Part shown: one piece after another, positions 8,278-18,017 of the stretch
Layout: the number at the start of each line of letters is the position of its first letter
How positions within the stretch are numbered: position 1 is the first letter of the stretch
Assembly: GCA_002163005.1 (NCBI GenBank)
Contig: MAAF01000007.1
Location: 44,876 to 108,875 of the forward strand
Direction: 5' to 3'
Source of the DNA: Colwellia psychrerythraea
Lineage (GTDB): Bacteria > Pseudomonadota > Gammaproteobacteria > Enterobacterales > Alteromonadaceae
DNA length: 64,000 nt
Notes under the pieces: model-generated
Told to the model about the DNA's origin: nothing
Seen by the model: only the letters and a program-made list of their open reading frames with translations
The model's database searches: none
Made by a program: the position numbers and the translations under genes

Positions 8278-9456
8278 ATGATCCCCATCACGCCTTTAAA
8301 TGCAAAATCTATAGAGTTTATACAAGCAAAAATTGATAACAAAACGAAACCAGTAGGTGCATTAGGGGCACTAGAGCCCTTAGCTCTGCAACTTGCTTTG
8401 ATCACTGATCAAAGGCATCAAAAAAGCTCAGACTTTAATCGCTCAGGTTTTAGTCATTCTAACCTTAAGAGCTCTGGCCAAATCAGTATAAATAATCCTG
8501 CAATGTTAGTTTTTGCGGGTGACCACGGTATAAATGATAATAATGTCAGCATTGCGCCTAGTGCAGTGACTAAACAGATGGTGCTTAATTTTTTACAAGG
8601 TGGTGCCGCTATAAACTGTTTTTGTCAAAGTAATGTTATCGCTTTAACTGTGGTTGATTGCGGTATATTACAGCCTATTTCCACTGATGAAGTTCCTCAA
8701 ATATCAGATGGTGTAATGAATAATGTTACCTTTATCGAGCAACGACTTGGTGCCGGAACAAATGATTTCTCAGTTGAAAGCGCTATGTCTATCACGCAAG
8801 TAGAGCAAGGGTTTGACTATGCAAGACAACTGATTAATACACAAATTGATCAAGGCGCTGAGATATTGTTATTAGGTGAAATGGGCATTGCCAATACTAG
8901 CTCTGCTGCTGCGTTAATGTCGGCTTTAACTTTATTTAGTGTTCCAGAATGTGTTGGTCGCGGTACCGGCATTACTGATGAGCAATTAGAGAAAAAAATC
9001 ACCTTAATTGAAAGCGCACTACAACGAGTTAAAGTATCAGAGAATAATTTTGAAAATTTAACTCAAGATGAGGTGATATCACTGTTATCTGAGTTAGGCG
9101 GTTTTGAGATAGTGCAAATGGTCTCTGCTATATTATCAGCGGCGACTGCTAGTATACCTGTTGTCATTGATGGCTTTATTGTCAGTGTTGCTGCTTTAGT
9201 AGCACAGCGCTTAGATAAAAATGTGGCTAACTACCTAATTTTCTCTCACGTTTCTCAAGAAAATGCCCACCAAATATTGCTTGAAGAACTGATCTCGGCG
9301 CAAACATTTAATGAGTCAAGCAGCCAACCTTTATTGAATCTAGGTCTTCGCTTAGGAGAAGGCACAGGTGCAGCACTTGCTTTGCCTTTAATAAAAGCCT
9401 CTGCAAGTTTTTATAATAATATGGCCAGCTTTGAAAGTGCGGGTGTTACGGTATGA
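8278..9456 (+). CDS. cobT: Nicotinate-nucleotide:dimethylbenzimidazole phosphoribosyltransferase
   Basis: CobT makes alpha-ribazole phosphate, the lower-ligand nucleotide of cobalamin. Family blocks are visible: [12 protein letters not shown] near the N-terminus, [40 protein letters not shown] and the C-terminal [16 protein letters not shown] with the catalytic glutamate. At 392 residues it is about 40 longer than usual; part of the excess is a Ser/His-rich insert near residues 48-68. No clear ribosome-binding site precedes the ATG, so the start is the least certain part. Its stop overlaps cobS by 4 bp. Confidence 0.95.
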   Translation: MIPITPLNAKSIEFIQAKIDNKTKPVGALGALEPLALQLALITDQRHQKSSDFNRSGFSHSNLKSSGQISINNPAMLVFAGDHGINDNNVSIAPSAVTKQMVLNFLQGGAAINCFCQSNVIALTVVDCGILQPISTDEVPQISDGVMNNVTFIEQRLGAGTNDFSVESAMSITQVEQGFDYARQLINTQIDQGAEILLLGEMGIANTSSAAALMSALTLFSVPECVGRGTGITDEQLEKKITLIESALQRVKVSENNFENLTQDEVISLLSELGGFEIVQMVSAILSAATASIPVVIDGFIVSVAALVAQRLDKNVANYLIFSHVSQENAHQILLEELISAQTFNESSSQPLLNLGLRLGEGTGAALALPLIKASASFYNNMASFESAGVTV

Positions 9457-10310
9457 GTGCATCGGTGAATGAGCCGTTAAAAAATAAAGTAGCTGCGCAG
9501 CTGAATTTATTTTATTTGGCGTTAAGCTTTTTTACTCGTTTACCTGTTCCTAAAGCCATGCATTATTCAGAAGCATTGTTAAATAAAGCTAATCGATACT
9601 TCTCTTTAGTGGGCATAGTCACTGGTTTACTGCTCGCGTTAAGTTATGTCTGCTTTAGTACCTTTTTACCCGCCAATATATCTATAGTGTTAATTATGAC
9701 GATAAGCTTGCTAATAACAGGAGCTTTTCATGAAGATGGCTTAGCGGATATGGCTGACGGCATAGGCGGTGCTTTCACCATAGAAAAACGACTGGTTATT
9801 ATGAAAGATAGTCGTATCGGTACTTATGGTGCCGTTACCTTAGTGATGGTTTTATTATTAAAATTTACATTGCTGGTAAACCTAGCTGAGCAAGATAGTA
9901 ATCACTTACTTTTAGCTATTATATTAGCAGAGGCTTTATCCCGAGCGGTTGCTGGAAGCTTAATCTCATCTATGCCTTATGTGAGTGATATTGAACAAAG
10001 TAAGAGTAAACCATTAGCCCAAGCACAATCCTCATCAGAATTAACTCTTTTGCTCTTGATAGGTTTAGCTCCGCTCATTTTTTATTCTAGCGAAGTCATT
10101 TTCTCGTTGTTGATCGTTTTAGTGTTGTTTCGCTGGCTATTTAAGCAGTGGCTTATGGCGAGAATAGGTGGTTTTACCGGTGACTGTTTAGGTGCTGGGC
10201 AGCAGATTTCTGAGCTGCTTATTTATCTAACACTTGTTTCTTATATTGATAAAGATATTTTCGCAGAACTTGTTTCTACAGGACTTTATTTTACCGGAGT
10301 TATAGGGTGA
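9453..10310 (+). CDS. cobS: Adenosylcobinamide-GDP ribazoletransferase (cobalamin synthase)
   Basis: CobS is a polytopic inner-membrane enzyme that joins adenosylcobinamide-GDP to alpha-ribazole (phosphate), the closing step of cobalamin synthesis. The 285-residue sequence has the N-terminal FFTRLPVP motif, the acidic signature [14 protein letters not shown] near residues 92-105, KDSRIGTYG and the late [10 protein letters not shown] motif. The start codon overlaps the cobT stop (ATGA) and its stop overlaps cobU, so translation is probably coupled. Confidence 0.96.
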   Translation: MSASVNEPLKNKVAAQLNLFYLALSFFTRLPVPKAMHYSEALLNKANRYFSLVGIVTGLLLALSYVCFSTFLPANISIVLIMTISLLITGAFHEDGLADMADGIGGAFTIEKRLVIMKDSRIGTYGAVTLVMVLLLKFTLLVNLAEQDSNHLLLAIILAEALSRAVAGSLISSMPYVSDIEQSKSKPLAQAQSSSELTLLLLIGLAPLIFYSSEVIFSLLIVLVLFRWLFKQWLMARIGGFTGDCLGAGQQISELLIYLTLVSYIDKDIFAELVSTGLYFTGVIG

Positions 10311-10867
10311 TTCATTTTATTTTAGGTGGTGCTAGATCGGGTAAGTCGCGATTTGCCGAGCAACAAACACTGGAATTGTCAGTAAAACAAGGTAAGCAAA
10401 CGGTTTATATTGCTACGGCAACGGCCATTGATGGTGAGATGGGTAGTAGAATAATCAAACATCAACATGATAGAGGTGCTCGTGGTGAAAGTTGGCAATT
10501 AATTGAATGCCCGTTAGCTCTCGCTGAAACGCTGACTGACCTTGATAACAATAAAATCTATTTATTAGACTGCTTAACTTTGTGGTTAAACAATCAACTT
10601 TATGCGGTACATGAAGATAACCGAGCTCAACAACGTCAACATTTACAAACTGAAATAGACACATTAACCTCCTGTTTAGCAGCGGTAAATGCTGACATTT
10701 TTATTGTCAGTAATGAGATAGGTTTAGGGGTAATACCAATGGGGGAATCTACCCGTTTATATGTTGATTATTGTGGTTGGTTAAACCAGAAGGTTGCAGA
10801 ACTTTCTGATAAAGTCACCTTGGTTACCGCGGGTATACCGCTTTGTATAAAAAGCAATGGTGAGTAA
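10307..10867 (+). CDS. cobU: Adenosylcobinamide kinase/guanylyltransferase
   Basis: CobU is a bifunctional cytoplasmic enzyme that phosphorylates adenosylcobinamide and transfers GMP to it. The P-loop GGARSGKSRFAE is at residues 6-17, followed by ATA and the HQHDRG block with the guanylylated histidine region, LLDCLTLWLNN and SNEIGLGVIP. The start is GTG, inside the GTGA overlap with the cobS stop. Length (186 residues) is normal. Confidence 0.96.
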   Translation: MIHFILGGARSGKSRFAEQQTLELSVKQGKQTVYIATATAIDGEMGSRIIKHQHDRGARGESWQLIECPLALAETLTDLDNNKIYLLDCLTLWLNNQLYAVHEDNRAQQRQHLQTEIDTLTSCLAAVNADIFIVSNEIGLGVIPMGESTRLYVDYCGWLNQKVAELSDKVTLVTAGIPLCIKSNGE

Positions 10868-10883
10868 ATAGTGAGCTTTCAAT

Positions 10884-11684
10884 ATGATTGAAATTGACTT
10901 AATAAGACATGTTAAAGTCTTAGGTAAGCCTGCTTTATATGGCTCTACTGATGTCGCCCCTATCGTTACTGAAAATGCGCGTTTACTTAAACGTTTAATG
11001 ACACAACAAAAAACATCTAACGCTTATGATGGTGTTATTTCCTCTTCGTTGATACGTTGCCAGAATCTAGCGAGAGAGTTTTCGTGTAGATGTAAGTTAC
11101 CGTTAGAAATATCACCTGAGTTACAAGAGATGAACTTCGGCTGCTTTGATGGTGTGCCTTTTGATGATCTTCTCTTCGAAGGAAGTGTTTTTGAAGGTGA
11201 ACATCAAGGTGACGAGAAAGCTCAACTGCATTGGTCACAACTTGAAGACTTTTTTCAGGCACCGGCTGAAATTATATTACCACAAGCTGAAGCGTTGCCA
11301 GATTTTAATCATCGAGTGAAACAGGTTTGGCAAAAGTTGATAGAGCAGCAAGTCTGCATTGCCACTAAGCAAAAAGAAGCGCTTCAACTAGCACAAGGGC
11401 TGGGAGAAAAAGAATCGCAAATATCTAAACAAATACCTAGGCGAATTTTAGTATTTGCTCACGGTGGCGTTATTCGCATGATCTTAGCGCATATCTTACA
11501 GCTAGATTGGCAACAAGCCAGCTGGCATCAAAAACTACAAATTGGTCATGGTAGCATTTCCCGCATTCTGATTAGTCAGCCTTATCAAAATAAACAACTA
11601 CATCAAGCAGTAAAGCAAACACAGTACCAGCAATTAAACCAACAAGTAACGACTATCGCTATGCCGTTTCTTGAGGAAATATAA
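10884..11684 (+). CDS. cobC: Histidine phosphatase, probable alpha-ribazole phosphatase
   Basis: The protein belongs to the phosphoglycerate-mutase-like histidine phosphatases. The catalytic histidine lies in LIRHVKV near residue 9, the supporting [12 protein letters not shown] block follows, and the second histidine is in FAHGGVIRM. In a cob operon the natural role is removal of phosphate from alpha-ribazole 5'-phosphate. It is 266 residues, about 60 longer than enteric CobC, owing to a Gln/Glu-rich insert between the acidic block and the second histidine and a Gln-rich tail. The RHV in place of RHG is common in this subgroup. Confidence 0.85.
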   Translation: MIEIDLIRHVKVLGKPALYGSTDVAPIVTENARLLKRLMTQQKTSNAYDGVISSSLIRCQNLAREFSCRCKLPLEISPELQEMNFGCFDGVPFDDLLFEGSVFEGEHQGDEKAQLHWSQLEDFFQAPAEIILPQAEALPDFNHRVKQVWQKLIEQQVCIATKQKEALQLAQGLGEKESQISKQIPRRILVFAHGGVIRMILAHILQLDWQQASWHQKLQIGHGSISRILISQPYQNKQLHQAVKQTQYQQLNQQVTTIAMPFLEEI

Positions 11685-11685
11685 G

Positions 11686-13296
11686 ATGAAAGCTAAGCAA
11701 AGTAACTGTCATTCTACACCAAACACTTTTGAGCAAGATCAAATTAGGCAAGGCAAAGCGAGTCAATGTAAAACTTTGATGATACAGGGCACAACTTCTG
11801 ATGCGGGGAAAACGACGTTAGTGGCGGGCCTGTGTCGTGTATTTGCAGATTTACACATTAACGTGGCACCATTTAAACCGCAGAACATGGCGCTTAATAG
11901 TGCGGTTACTCCTTGTGGCGGTGAAATTGGGCGAGCACAAGCGTTGCAAGCTAAAGCGGCGCGCTTAGCGTTAGATGTAGATTTCAATCCTATCTTACTC
12001 AAACCTAATAGTGATACGGGCGCGCAAGTTATTGTTCACGGTAAAGCGCTTATGCATAGAGCATCGTCAAATATGGAGGCTAGTGAGTACCAAGATTATA
12101 AAAAAGTGGCTATGCAAGCTGTGCTCAGCTCACATCAGCGGTTAACACAGCAGTATGATTTGGTTGTTGTTGAAGGCGCAGGAAGTCCTGCAGAGATAAA
12201 TTTACGCAAGGGTGATATTGCTAATATGGGCTTTGCGGAGGCCGTTGATTGCCCTGTGTTGATTATTGCTGATATTGATAAAGGTGGTGTTTTTGCACAA
12301 CTCGTTGGTACCTTGATGTTGTTGTCACAATCCGAGCAAGACAGAGTAGTTGGTTTTGTGATTAATCGCTTTCGCGGTGACATTAAATTACTTGAATCTG
12401 GGTTGACATGGTTAGAAGAAAAGACCAATAAACCTGTGCTCGGCGTTTTACCCTATTTACACGGCTTAGATATTTCTTCTGAAGATGCATTAGTAACAAA
12501 ACAGGCGCTCGTAGAAGGGACGTCGACTTCATCAAAAGTTCGTATTGTGGTATTAGTTTATCCACATATGAGTAATCATACCGACTTTGATGCTCTGCGC
12601 CATCATGAAGATATTGATTGCCAGTTCCTTTTTGCTAAAGGTTCGAAAGATGAGGTTAATCCAGAAAAAATAGCTATTCCAGCGTGTGATCTCATTATTT
12701 TACCTGGTAGCAAGAATGTCCGTAGTGACCTTGATTTTTTACGTCAACGAGGCTGGGATGACGATATTGCCAAACATTTACGTTATCAAGGCAAGGTGAT
12801 TGGTGTTTGCGGTGGTTATCAAATGTTAGGGGAATTGATTGCAGACCCCGAAGGATTAGAAGGACAACCTGGCGTAAGCGAAGGGTTAAGCTATTTTGCG
12901 ATGAATACCGTTTTAGAGTCGAAAAAAACCTTAATTAACGTTTCAGGTGTCTTAGAGTTGACGCGACAAAGCGCCGATATTAGTGGGTATGAAATTCATG
13001 CCGGTGTGAGCACACTTATTAATGATGGAGAGAAATTATCTCACTTACTGACTATCGAAGGTGAGGGACAGGGATTATTAAGTGATGATGGTCAAATTGC
13101 AGGTTGTTATCTACATGGATTATTTGATCAACCCGAGGCATTACAGCTCTTTATGAGTTGGCTTGGCTATGATGTAAGCAAATCACCCAGCATTGAAATA
13201 CTTGAAGAGCAGGCGATCGAGCGAGTAAGTCAAGCCTGTCAAACGCACTTAGACATGGTAAAAATAAAACAAATAGTTACAGAATGGTACAAATAA
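11686..13296 (+). CDS. cobQ: Cobyric acid synthase (glutamine-hydrolysing)
   Basis: CobQ amidates adenosylcobyrinic a,c-diamide at four side-chain carboxylates, using glutamine and ATP. The start chosen is the ATG at 11686: GAGGAA lies eight bases upstream, and a TTG five codons earlier would put this site inside the gene. The synthetase domain has the P-loop-like GTTSDAGKT at residues 35-43 and [10 protein letters not shown]. The glutamine amidotransferase domain has the nucleophile in [10 protein letters not shown] and the histidine in GCYLHGLF. It begins one base after cobC and closes the operon. Confidence 0.96.
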   Translation: MKAKQSNCHSTPNTFEQDQIRQGKASQCKTLMIQGTTSDAGKTTLVAGLCRVFADLHINVAPFKPQNMALNSAVTPCGGEIGRAQALQAKAARLALDVDFNPILLKPNSDTGAQVIVHGKALMHRASSNMEASEYQDYKKVAMQAVLSSHQRLTQQYDLVVVEGAGSPAEINLRKGDIANMGFAEAVDCPVLIIADIDKGGVFAQLVGTLMLLSQSEQDRVVGFVINRFRGDIKLLESGLTWLEEKTNKPVLGVLPYLHGLDISSEDALVTKQALVEGTSTSSKVRIVVLVYPHMSNHTDFDALRHHEDIDCQFLFAKGSKDEVNPEKIAIPACDLIILPGSKNVRSDLDFLRQRGWDDDIAKHLRYQGKVIGVCGGYQMLGELIADPEGLEGQPGVSEGLSYFAMNTVLESKKTLINVSGVLELTRQSADISGYEIHAGVSTLINDGEKLSHLLTIEGEGQGLLSDDGQIAGCYLHGLFDQPEALQLFMSWLGYDVSKSPSIEILEEQAIERVSQACQTHLDMVKIKQIVTEWYK

Positions 13297-13322
13297 CCAC
13301 AGATATATAGTGGTTATTATTT
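13292..13322 (+). terminator. Possible terminator of the cob operon
   Basis: AATAACCAC and GTGGTTATT form a 9-bp stem that overlaps the cobQ stop codon and is followed by a weak ATTTG tract. It is a plausible end for the cob transcript, but the T run is poor. Confidence 0.4.
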
Positions 13323-13328
13323 GCTGTA

Positions 13329-13370
13329 ATGATCTAAATCAATTCATCGTTATATTTACTTGTTAAAATG
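13329..13370 (+). promoter_or_regulatory. FNR/Anr-type site with class II promoter spacing
   Basis: ATGAT-CTAA-ATCAA (13329-13342) differs from the FNR consensus TTGAT-N4-ATCAA at one position. A TAAAAT -10 box follows at 13364-13369. If transcription starts near 13377, the site is centred at about -41.5, the standard class II activation position. It would make the DGC-domain gene anaerobically induced. No good -35 box is present, as expected for an activated promoter. Confidence 0.65.
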
Positions 13371-13432
13371 ATCCTATTGGTAATGTTGCCTGCGCTAATA
13401 AGGTAACTAATAGTTAGCTAAGGAATGACTTA

Positions 13433-13849
13433 ATGTCGAACTTACAAAAAATGTCGAATACAATCAGTGATAAAATAGATGGTAAACCAATAGTTTACTC
13501 TTGCTCTGGTTGCTCAAATCTCGCGCAAATGGCCCATAATATTTCATTAACTCTTGATGGTGACGGTATTGCTGAGATGTCTTGTATAGCTGGTGTTGTG
13601 GGTAAAATAGAGCCTATTATGGCGATGGCAAAATCAGGTCGACCTATTATAGCTATTGATGGCTGTGGGTTAGGTTGTACAAAAGCTTGTTTAGATAAAA
13701 GTGGTATAAAAACAGATCATTACTTTAAAATTAGCGACTTAGGATTCGAAAAACGTGATAAGTGGGATGACTCTCTTACCGAGAATACCGTTGCCATGAA
13801 AAGTGTTTATGCGAATTTAATAGAAGCGGGTATTGGCTTTGCTCAATAA
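13433..13849 (+). CDS. DGC-domain cysteine-rich putative zinc-binding protein
   Basis: This small cytoplasmic protein (138 residues) is named for its Asp-Gly-Cys motif. The cysteine set is CSGC near residue 24, a single Cys in MSCIAG, then DGCGLGCTKAC near residues 80-89, a plausible metal or cluster site. The biochemical role of the family is unknown. AAGGAA precedes the ATG. It is a single-gene unit flanked by hairpins, behind an FNR-like promoter, so an anaerobic role is inferred. Residues 1-15 could be trimmed if an internal ATG is used. Confidence 0.82.
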   Translation: MSNLQKMSNTISDKIDGKPIVYSCSGCSNLAQMAHNISLTLDGDGIAEMSCIAGVVGKIEPIMAMAKSGRPIIAIDGCGLGCTKACLDKSGIKTDHYFKISDLGFEKRDKWDDSLTENTVAMKSVYANLIEAGIGFAQ

Positions 13850-13872
13850 GCCTTTTATTAAAGGCTATTTTT
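13849..13872 (+). terminator. Terminator of the DGC-domain gene
   Basis: AGCCTTT, a TATT loop, then AAAGGCT is followed by ATTTTT directly after the stop codon. Confidence 0.65.
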
Positions 13873-13887
13873 AGCCTAAAGAACATT

Positions 13888-13923
13888 AAAAAAGCTGCTA
13901 AATATCTTGAGCAGCTTTTTTTA
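13888..13923. terminator. Bidirectional terminator between convergent genes
   Basis: AAAAAAGCTGCT and AGCAGCTTTTTT form a 12-bp perfect stem with A and T runs on both sides, between the plus-strand DGC gene and the minus-strand membrane-protein gene. It can work in both directions. Confidence 0.85.
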
Positions 13924-13944
13924 CATCTTTTTTTTGGGGAGAAA

Positions 13945-15090
13945 TTATGCGTCTTGATCTAAGAAAGCTGCGTATTGATTGTGCTTACCCAAAACCGCTT
14001 GACTGCCTTTAAGAGAAAAACTATAACCACATAATGAGAATTTACCGCGAAAAGCTAAAGCTTGTATTAACTCGCCACTATCAAGGGGGGAAAAACTAGC
14101 AAAATATTCGCTACCATTTTCAACCAGTACAGTTAAAGGGCGGATTGAAGAGCCCTTATTAAACTTAATGCTTTGACAACTTTTATCACCGTTTGTTGAT
14201 AATTGTGACCAGAGCTCGCCATTAGCAACTTGATCAGCTTGCCAGTGAATAATTACGCCTTGATATTCTGATAAGTATAAATTGAAATTATCAGGCATCG
14301 CAAGTAAATGACTTTTATTGATTAGAATATTTGTGGGTACAGTTTTAGACAATACTTGTGGCTCATTTAACTCAGCATCATTAACCTTTTTCTGTTGCGG
14401 GTTGATAGCGTTAATTGCGCTATTAACCAGCACTGCGATAAAAATTAGCGATACACTGGCGATAATCCCAAGCTGTAATTTACGGTTACTAAGAAACTTT
14501 AAGCGAATAAGCTCGCCAATATCTACTTGGTTACTGTCATTTTTATAATCAAACTGGTTGTCTGGTGTAATATCTTGCTCAGCGATAGTTTCATTCATAT
14601 AAAGCTGTTCACTAGCACCATCAGCAGCTAACGTTGGCTCGATGCGTTGATTATGCGCTTTTATGACTACGGTCTCTTGTTTAAAGCTACTGAGGTCAAC
14701 TGGACCGTAATAGCCCAAAATGTAATTATTTTTTTCTTTTGCATTTTTACTCGGGTAGGTAAGCAGCAGGGCTGTACTTAATGTAGGTAAAATTAATAAG
14801 TAATAACTACCACTATTTTCAATAAATAAACTCAGTACACCGGTAAGGAGAAGTAGAGCCCCAGGCACTAATTGCCAATTTTTATTAAGTTTAGCGTCAT
14901 GTAATCGTCGCTTAGTACTGCAGCTCAATACAAGGGTTAAAATTAAAAGAATGGTAAAACTGACTACCAAGTAGTTAGAAAAAATTGCAGAGCAAAAGAT
15001 AAAGCCCAAAATAGCAATGATTGATGTTGTAAAAAACCGACTACGATCATCAAACCCTTTTAGACAAAAAACTGCTTGTAAAAATGGCAC
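13945..15090 (-). CDS. DUF805-like membrane protein with C-terminal soluble domain
   Basis: This is a 381-residue protein of unknown function. The N-terminal 110 residues hold about four membrane segments with the DUF805-like RRLHDAKLNKNWQLVPG loop after the second. A charged linker (residues 115-195) follows, then one more membrane segment (about 208-228) and a C-terminal domain of about 140 residues with two cysteines. I know no common family with this exact layout. It is monocistronic, with its own terminator. The DUF805 link rests on the RRLHD motif and should be treated as tentative. Confidence 0.6.
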   Translation of the reverse strand: MPFLQAVFCLKGFDDRSRFFTTSIIAILGFIFCSAIFSNYLVVSFTILLILTLVLSCSTKRRLHDAKLNKNWQLVPGALLLLTGVLSLFIENSGSYYLLILPTLSTALLLTYPSKNAKEKNNYILGYYGPVDLSSFKQETVVIKAHNQRIEPTLAADGASEQLYMNETIAEQDITPDNQFDYKNDSNQVDIGELIRLKFLSNRKLQLGIIASVSLIFIAVLVNSAINAINPQQKKVNDAELNEPQVLSKTVPTNILINKSHLLAMPDNFNLYLSEYQGVIIHWQADQVANGELWSQLSTNGDKSCQSIKFNKGSSIRPLTVLVENGSEYFASFSPLDSGELIQALAFRGKFSLCGYSFSLKGSQAVLGKHNQYAAFLDQDA

Positions 15091-15206
15091 AAAAACTCCA
15101 AAAGATAGATTGGGCTAGGTGTTTGCTATTTATTAGCATAACACCTAATTAATAGTATTTATGACTTAACAATAACCATAATAATGGTTCATTATAGAGG
15201 TCAGGA

Positions 15207-15509
15207 TTAATTCACTCGGTAAGCGGGTAAATCTACTTTCCCTAGCTTTAAGCCATAAAGTGTTAGGCAGCCCTGGTTGTTTGATTCACCGTCACCGCTA
15301 AAGTCAAAATCAAAAACGCTATAAATACAGAGACCGTGTTGCTTGGTAAACTTTACTCGGCTTGAGCGTCGAGCCAGTGAAATAAACTGCAAACCACCGT
15401 CTTTACAGTAACGATGAACATGGCGTTTAGCTGCTTCAGAGACTTGTCTTAAGTAAACAAAGTACCAGCAAAATAAACAAAAAAGTAATAAATAATAAAT
15501 ATTTTCCAT
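15207..15509 (-). CDS. DUF3301 family protein
   Basis: This is a 100-residue protein with one N-terminal membrane segment (YYLLLFCLFCWYFVYL), then the family pattern AAKRHVHRYCKDGGLQFISLARR and a C-terminal FDFDFSGDGESNNQGCLTLYG block. Function is unknown. It begins 12 bp after the DUF3549 gene, the conserved gammaproteobacterial pairing next to yqcC-truC, so the two are probably one transcript. Confidence 0.85.
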   Translation of the reverse strand: MENIYYLLLFCLFCWYFVYLRQVSEAAKRHVHRYCKDGGLQFISLARRSSRVKFTKQHGLCIYSVFDFDFSGDGESNNQGCLTLYGLKLGKVDLPAYRVN

Positions 15510-15521
15510 AAGTGATAATAC

Positions 15522-16574
15522 CTAAGCTTGGCTAAACAACTGCCCAATGGCTTGTGCTAATGCCGGTGAGCGATTTTCACTACGAATACATTGGAAAGCG
15601 ACGGGTCTAATTAATGGAATGGTCACTAAATCTTTAAAAATGCTAGAAAACAAAGTTAAGTCCTTATGGCTGAGTAAATGTTCAAAATAACACATAAGTG
15701 TTTTTTCATCAGCTAACACCTGCCAGCATCTTCCAGATAAAGTGATGAGTAATTCGCTACTTACTCGTTTTTTGCTCAAAAGTTGTTCTACGACTTTTTT
15801 CACATGAATATGGTGACTATTGGCTGCAAGTGCTCGTAGTAACTGTATTGCTTTTGAAGATGCTTCTGGGCTTGCTAGTGCGCTTTCTAATGCGGCTACC
15901 AGTGCGTCAATTAAAGCAACACAGTATTGCTCATTTTCTAAGGCGCTACAAACAGGGGAAAGTACTTCCTCAGGTAAATGCGGTAGCGCGTTGAGTAACA
16001 ACTCGCTATGATTATCTTGCTTTATTCTAGCAATAAAGTCTGTAATACCTTGTACGCCGACATCTTGCCAGTTATTCCAATTTGAGCCATGGCTGAGATA
16101 TTGTTTAAAAGGTGAGAAATACTCACTAGGTTGTTGTTTTAAATCAACCTTTATTTTGCTATTTAAGCTAGCTAATTTATATTGTGCTGGAGTGAAAAGG
16201 TAAGGATTACTGCTGAGTAATTCTTCCTGTTTTTTAGAGGTTTCTTGAGTTAAGTCAGCGCCTAAAGCCTCAACAATAATAGCAATAAAGTGGTTTCTTG
16301 CCCCTTGGTTTAATAAGCCGCGTTCATCAAGCGGTAATTTCAATAGCCATAAATATGGCTGCGAAGATTGTTTCTGCCAAAAGGCTATAGCAATACAAGC
16401 ACACCCTTGAGTTGGGGTAGGGTAGGGTAATTGATTTAATTCAACCTTTTCAAATTGTTCTTTAGGTAATTTACTGACTAGTCGACCAATATCATAAAGG
16501 CGATATTGAGAACCTGAAAGTTTAAGTAATTCTGATAGGGTAGCTATGTTCGTTGCTGGTGCTGTGTCAGTCAT
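15522..16574 (-). CDS. DUF3549 family protein
   Basis: This is a 350-residue, largely helical cytoplasmic protein of unknown function. It is recognised by its N-terminal LSELLKLSGSQYRLYDIGRLV block, the QPYLWLLKLPLDERGLL segment, and its position upstream of DUF3301 and divergent from yqcC-truC. The C-terminal half resembles a series of short helical repeats. No catalytic motif is visible. Confidence 0.85.
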   Translation of the reverse strand: MTDTAPATNIATLSELLKLSGSQYRLYDIGRLVSKLPKEQFEKVELNQLPYPTPTQGCACIAIAFWQKQSSQPYLWLLKLPLDERGLLNQGARNHFIAIIVEALGADLTQETSKKQEELLSSNPYLFTPAQYKLASLNSKIKVDLKQQPSEYFSPFKQYLSHGSNWNNWQDVGVQGITDFIARIKQDNHSELLLNALPHLPEEVLSPVCSALENEQYCVALIDALVAALESALASPEASSKAIQLLRALAANSHHIHVKKVVEQLLSKKRVSSELLITLSGRCWQVLADEKTLMCYFEHLLSHKDLTLFSSIFKDLVTIPLIRPVAFQCIRSENRSPALAQAIGQLFSQA

Positions 16575-16707
16575 AAAATCAATAGTATTGCTGCTTGTTA
16601 TAGCGCCTTATTATAAGGATAATGGCGCCATTAACATAGTAAAACTATTTACCTTAACTAATTGACCTTCACTAATCACCTTAAAGAACGACTTTCAATA
16701 GTCACAA

Positions 16708-17046
16708 ATGATGATAAAAATAGATTTTGAACAAACGACTGCTTTACTTGATGAGTTAGCACAAACACTAAAATTACTTAACCTTTGGCAAACTGAGCAG
16801 CCTAATGCCACAGAGCTTGCTAGTAGCGCACCTTTTTGCTGTGATACTTTAGCATTTGAGCAGTGGTTACAGTTTATATTTATTCCCAAGCTAACGCTGA
16901 TGGTAAATCAACAACAATCATTGCCAACTAAAATTTCTTTAACGCCAATGGCTGAAGAAGCTTTTAATCACTTATCTGTTAATGCAAAGCCTTTGTTTGA
17001 TGTTATTCAAAAAATAGATAAAAAATTAACAGAACAAGGCAAATAA
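16708..17046 (+). CDS. yqcC: YqcC family protein
   Basis: This is a small 112-residue cytoplasmic protein. The family blocks LLDELAQTLKLLNLW and FCCDTLAFEQWLQFIFIPKLTLM are visible. Two adjacent ATG codons open the frame; the first is used here. Function is not established, but it is almost always placed directly before truC, as here (3 bp gap), so the two are co-expressed. Confidence 0.9.
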   Translation: MMIKIDFEQTTALLDELAQTLKLLNLWQTEQPNATELASSAPFCCDTLAFEQWLQFIFIPKLTLMVNQQQSLPTKISLTPMAEEAFNHLSVNAKPLFDVIQKIDKKLTEQGK

Positions 17047-17049
17047 CTG

Positions 17050-17946
17050 ATGACCGATATGCATAACGTTACGCTAGAGGCAGCTCTCACTGCGAATATA
17101 GAGCCTGAAAAACCAGTGCTTAATATTCTCTATCAAGACGAGTTTATGGTAGCGGTTGATAAGCCTGCAGGCCTATTTGTTCATCGAAGTTATATGGATA
17201 AGGATGAAATTTATTTTGCTTTACAATTAGTTCGTGATCAAGTTGGGCAGTATGTTTATCCTGTTCATCGGCTAGATAGACCAACATCAGGAGTACTTCT
17301 TTTTGCTTTAACTAAAGATGTTGCTACTAAGCTAAGCGAAGCTTTTGCCAATAAAAGCAGCCAAGCTAAACTTATATCAAAATCTGAGGTTAACAGTCAG
17401 AAAATACAGCCGGATAATGTCGAAGAACACACGATTGATAAAAATATCGATGATAGTGATTTAGCGATGGTGAAAACATATTATGCCTTAGCACGTGGCT
17501 ATTTATCGGTACCGGCAGACTTAATTGATCATCCATTGAAAGAAAAGCTAGATAAGTTGGGGGATAAAGATGTTAGCCGTGACAAACCAGCACAATCTGC
17601 CCAGAGTTACTATCAAGTAAAGCAGCAAGGTTGTTTGCCAATAAAAGTCGGTAAGTTTGATAGCGTGCGTTATTCCTTAATTGAAGTACGTCCTATTACG
17701 GGGAGACGTCATCAAATTCGTCGTCACTTAGCCCATCTACGCCATCCTATTTTAGGCGACATCAACTATGGCGATAATAAGCAAAACCCATTTTTTATAG
17801 AACACTTTGGTTTCAAACGATTAATGTTAATAGCCAAGTCATTAGAATTTAATCACCCCATCAGTAATGAAAGAATTAAAATATCAGCACCGTTTGACGA
17901 GCAATGGCAACAGGTTTTTGGCACGTTTCAATGGCCATTAATCTAA
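17050..17946 (+). CDS. truC: tRNA pseudouridine(65) synthase TruC
   Basis: TruC converts U65 in the T-arm of tRNA to pseudouridine. It belongs to the RluA-type synthases: the catalytic aspartate lies in HRLDRPTSGVLLFA, and the C-terminal RPITGRRHQIRRHLAHLRHPILGD block is intact. At 298 residues it is nearly 40 longer than the E. coli protein. The excess is a Lys/Asp-rich insert around residues 105-138, at a surface loop, which is a lineage feature rather than a new domain. Confidence 0.95.
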   Translation: MTDMHNVTLEAALTANIEPEKPVLNILYQDEFMVAVDKPAGLFVHRSYMDKDEIYFALQLVRDQVGQYVYPVHRLDRPTSGVLLFALTKDVATKLSEAFANKSSQAKLISKSEVNSQKIQPDNVEEHTIDKNIDDSDLAMVKTYYALARGYLSVPADLIDHPLKEKLDKLGDKDVSRDKPAQSAQSYYQVKQQGCLPIKVGKFDSVRYSLIEVRPITGRRHQIRRHLAHLRHPILGDINYGDNKQNPFFIEHFGFKRLMLIAKSLEFNHPISNERIKISAPFDEQWQQVFGTFQWPLI

Positions 17947-18017
17947 GCGACCGCTTATATCGTTTGTTCAGTAATGATTGGATGTCATTTAAGTTGTAGG
18001 GATTAGTGCGGGTTTAT

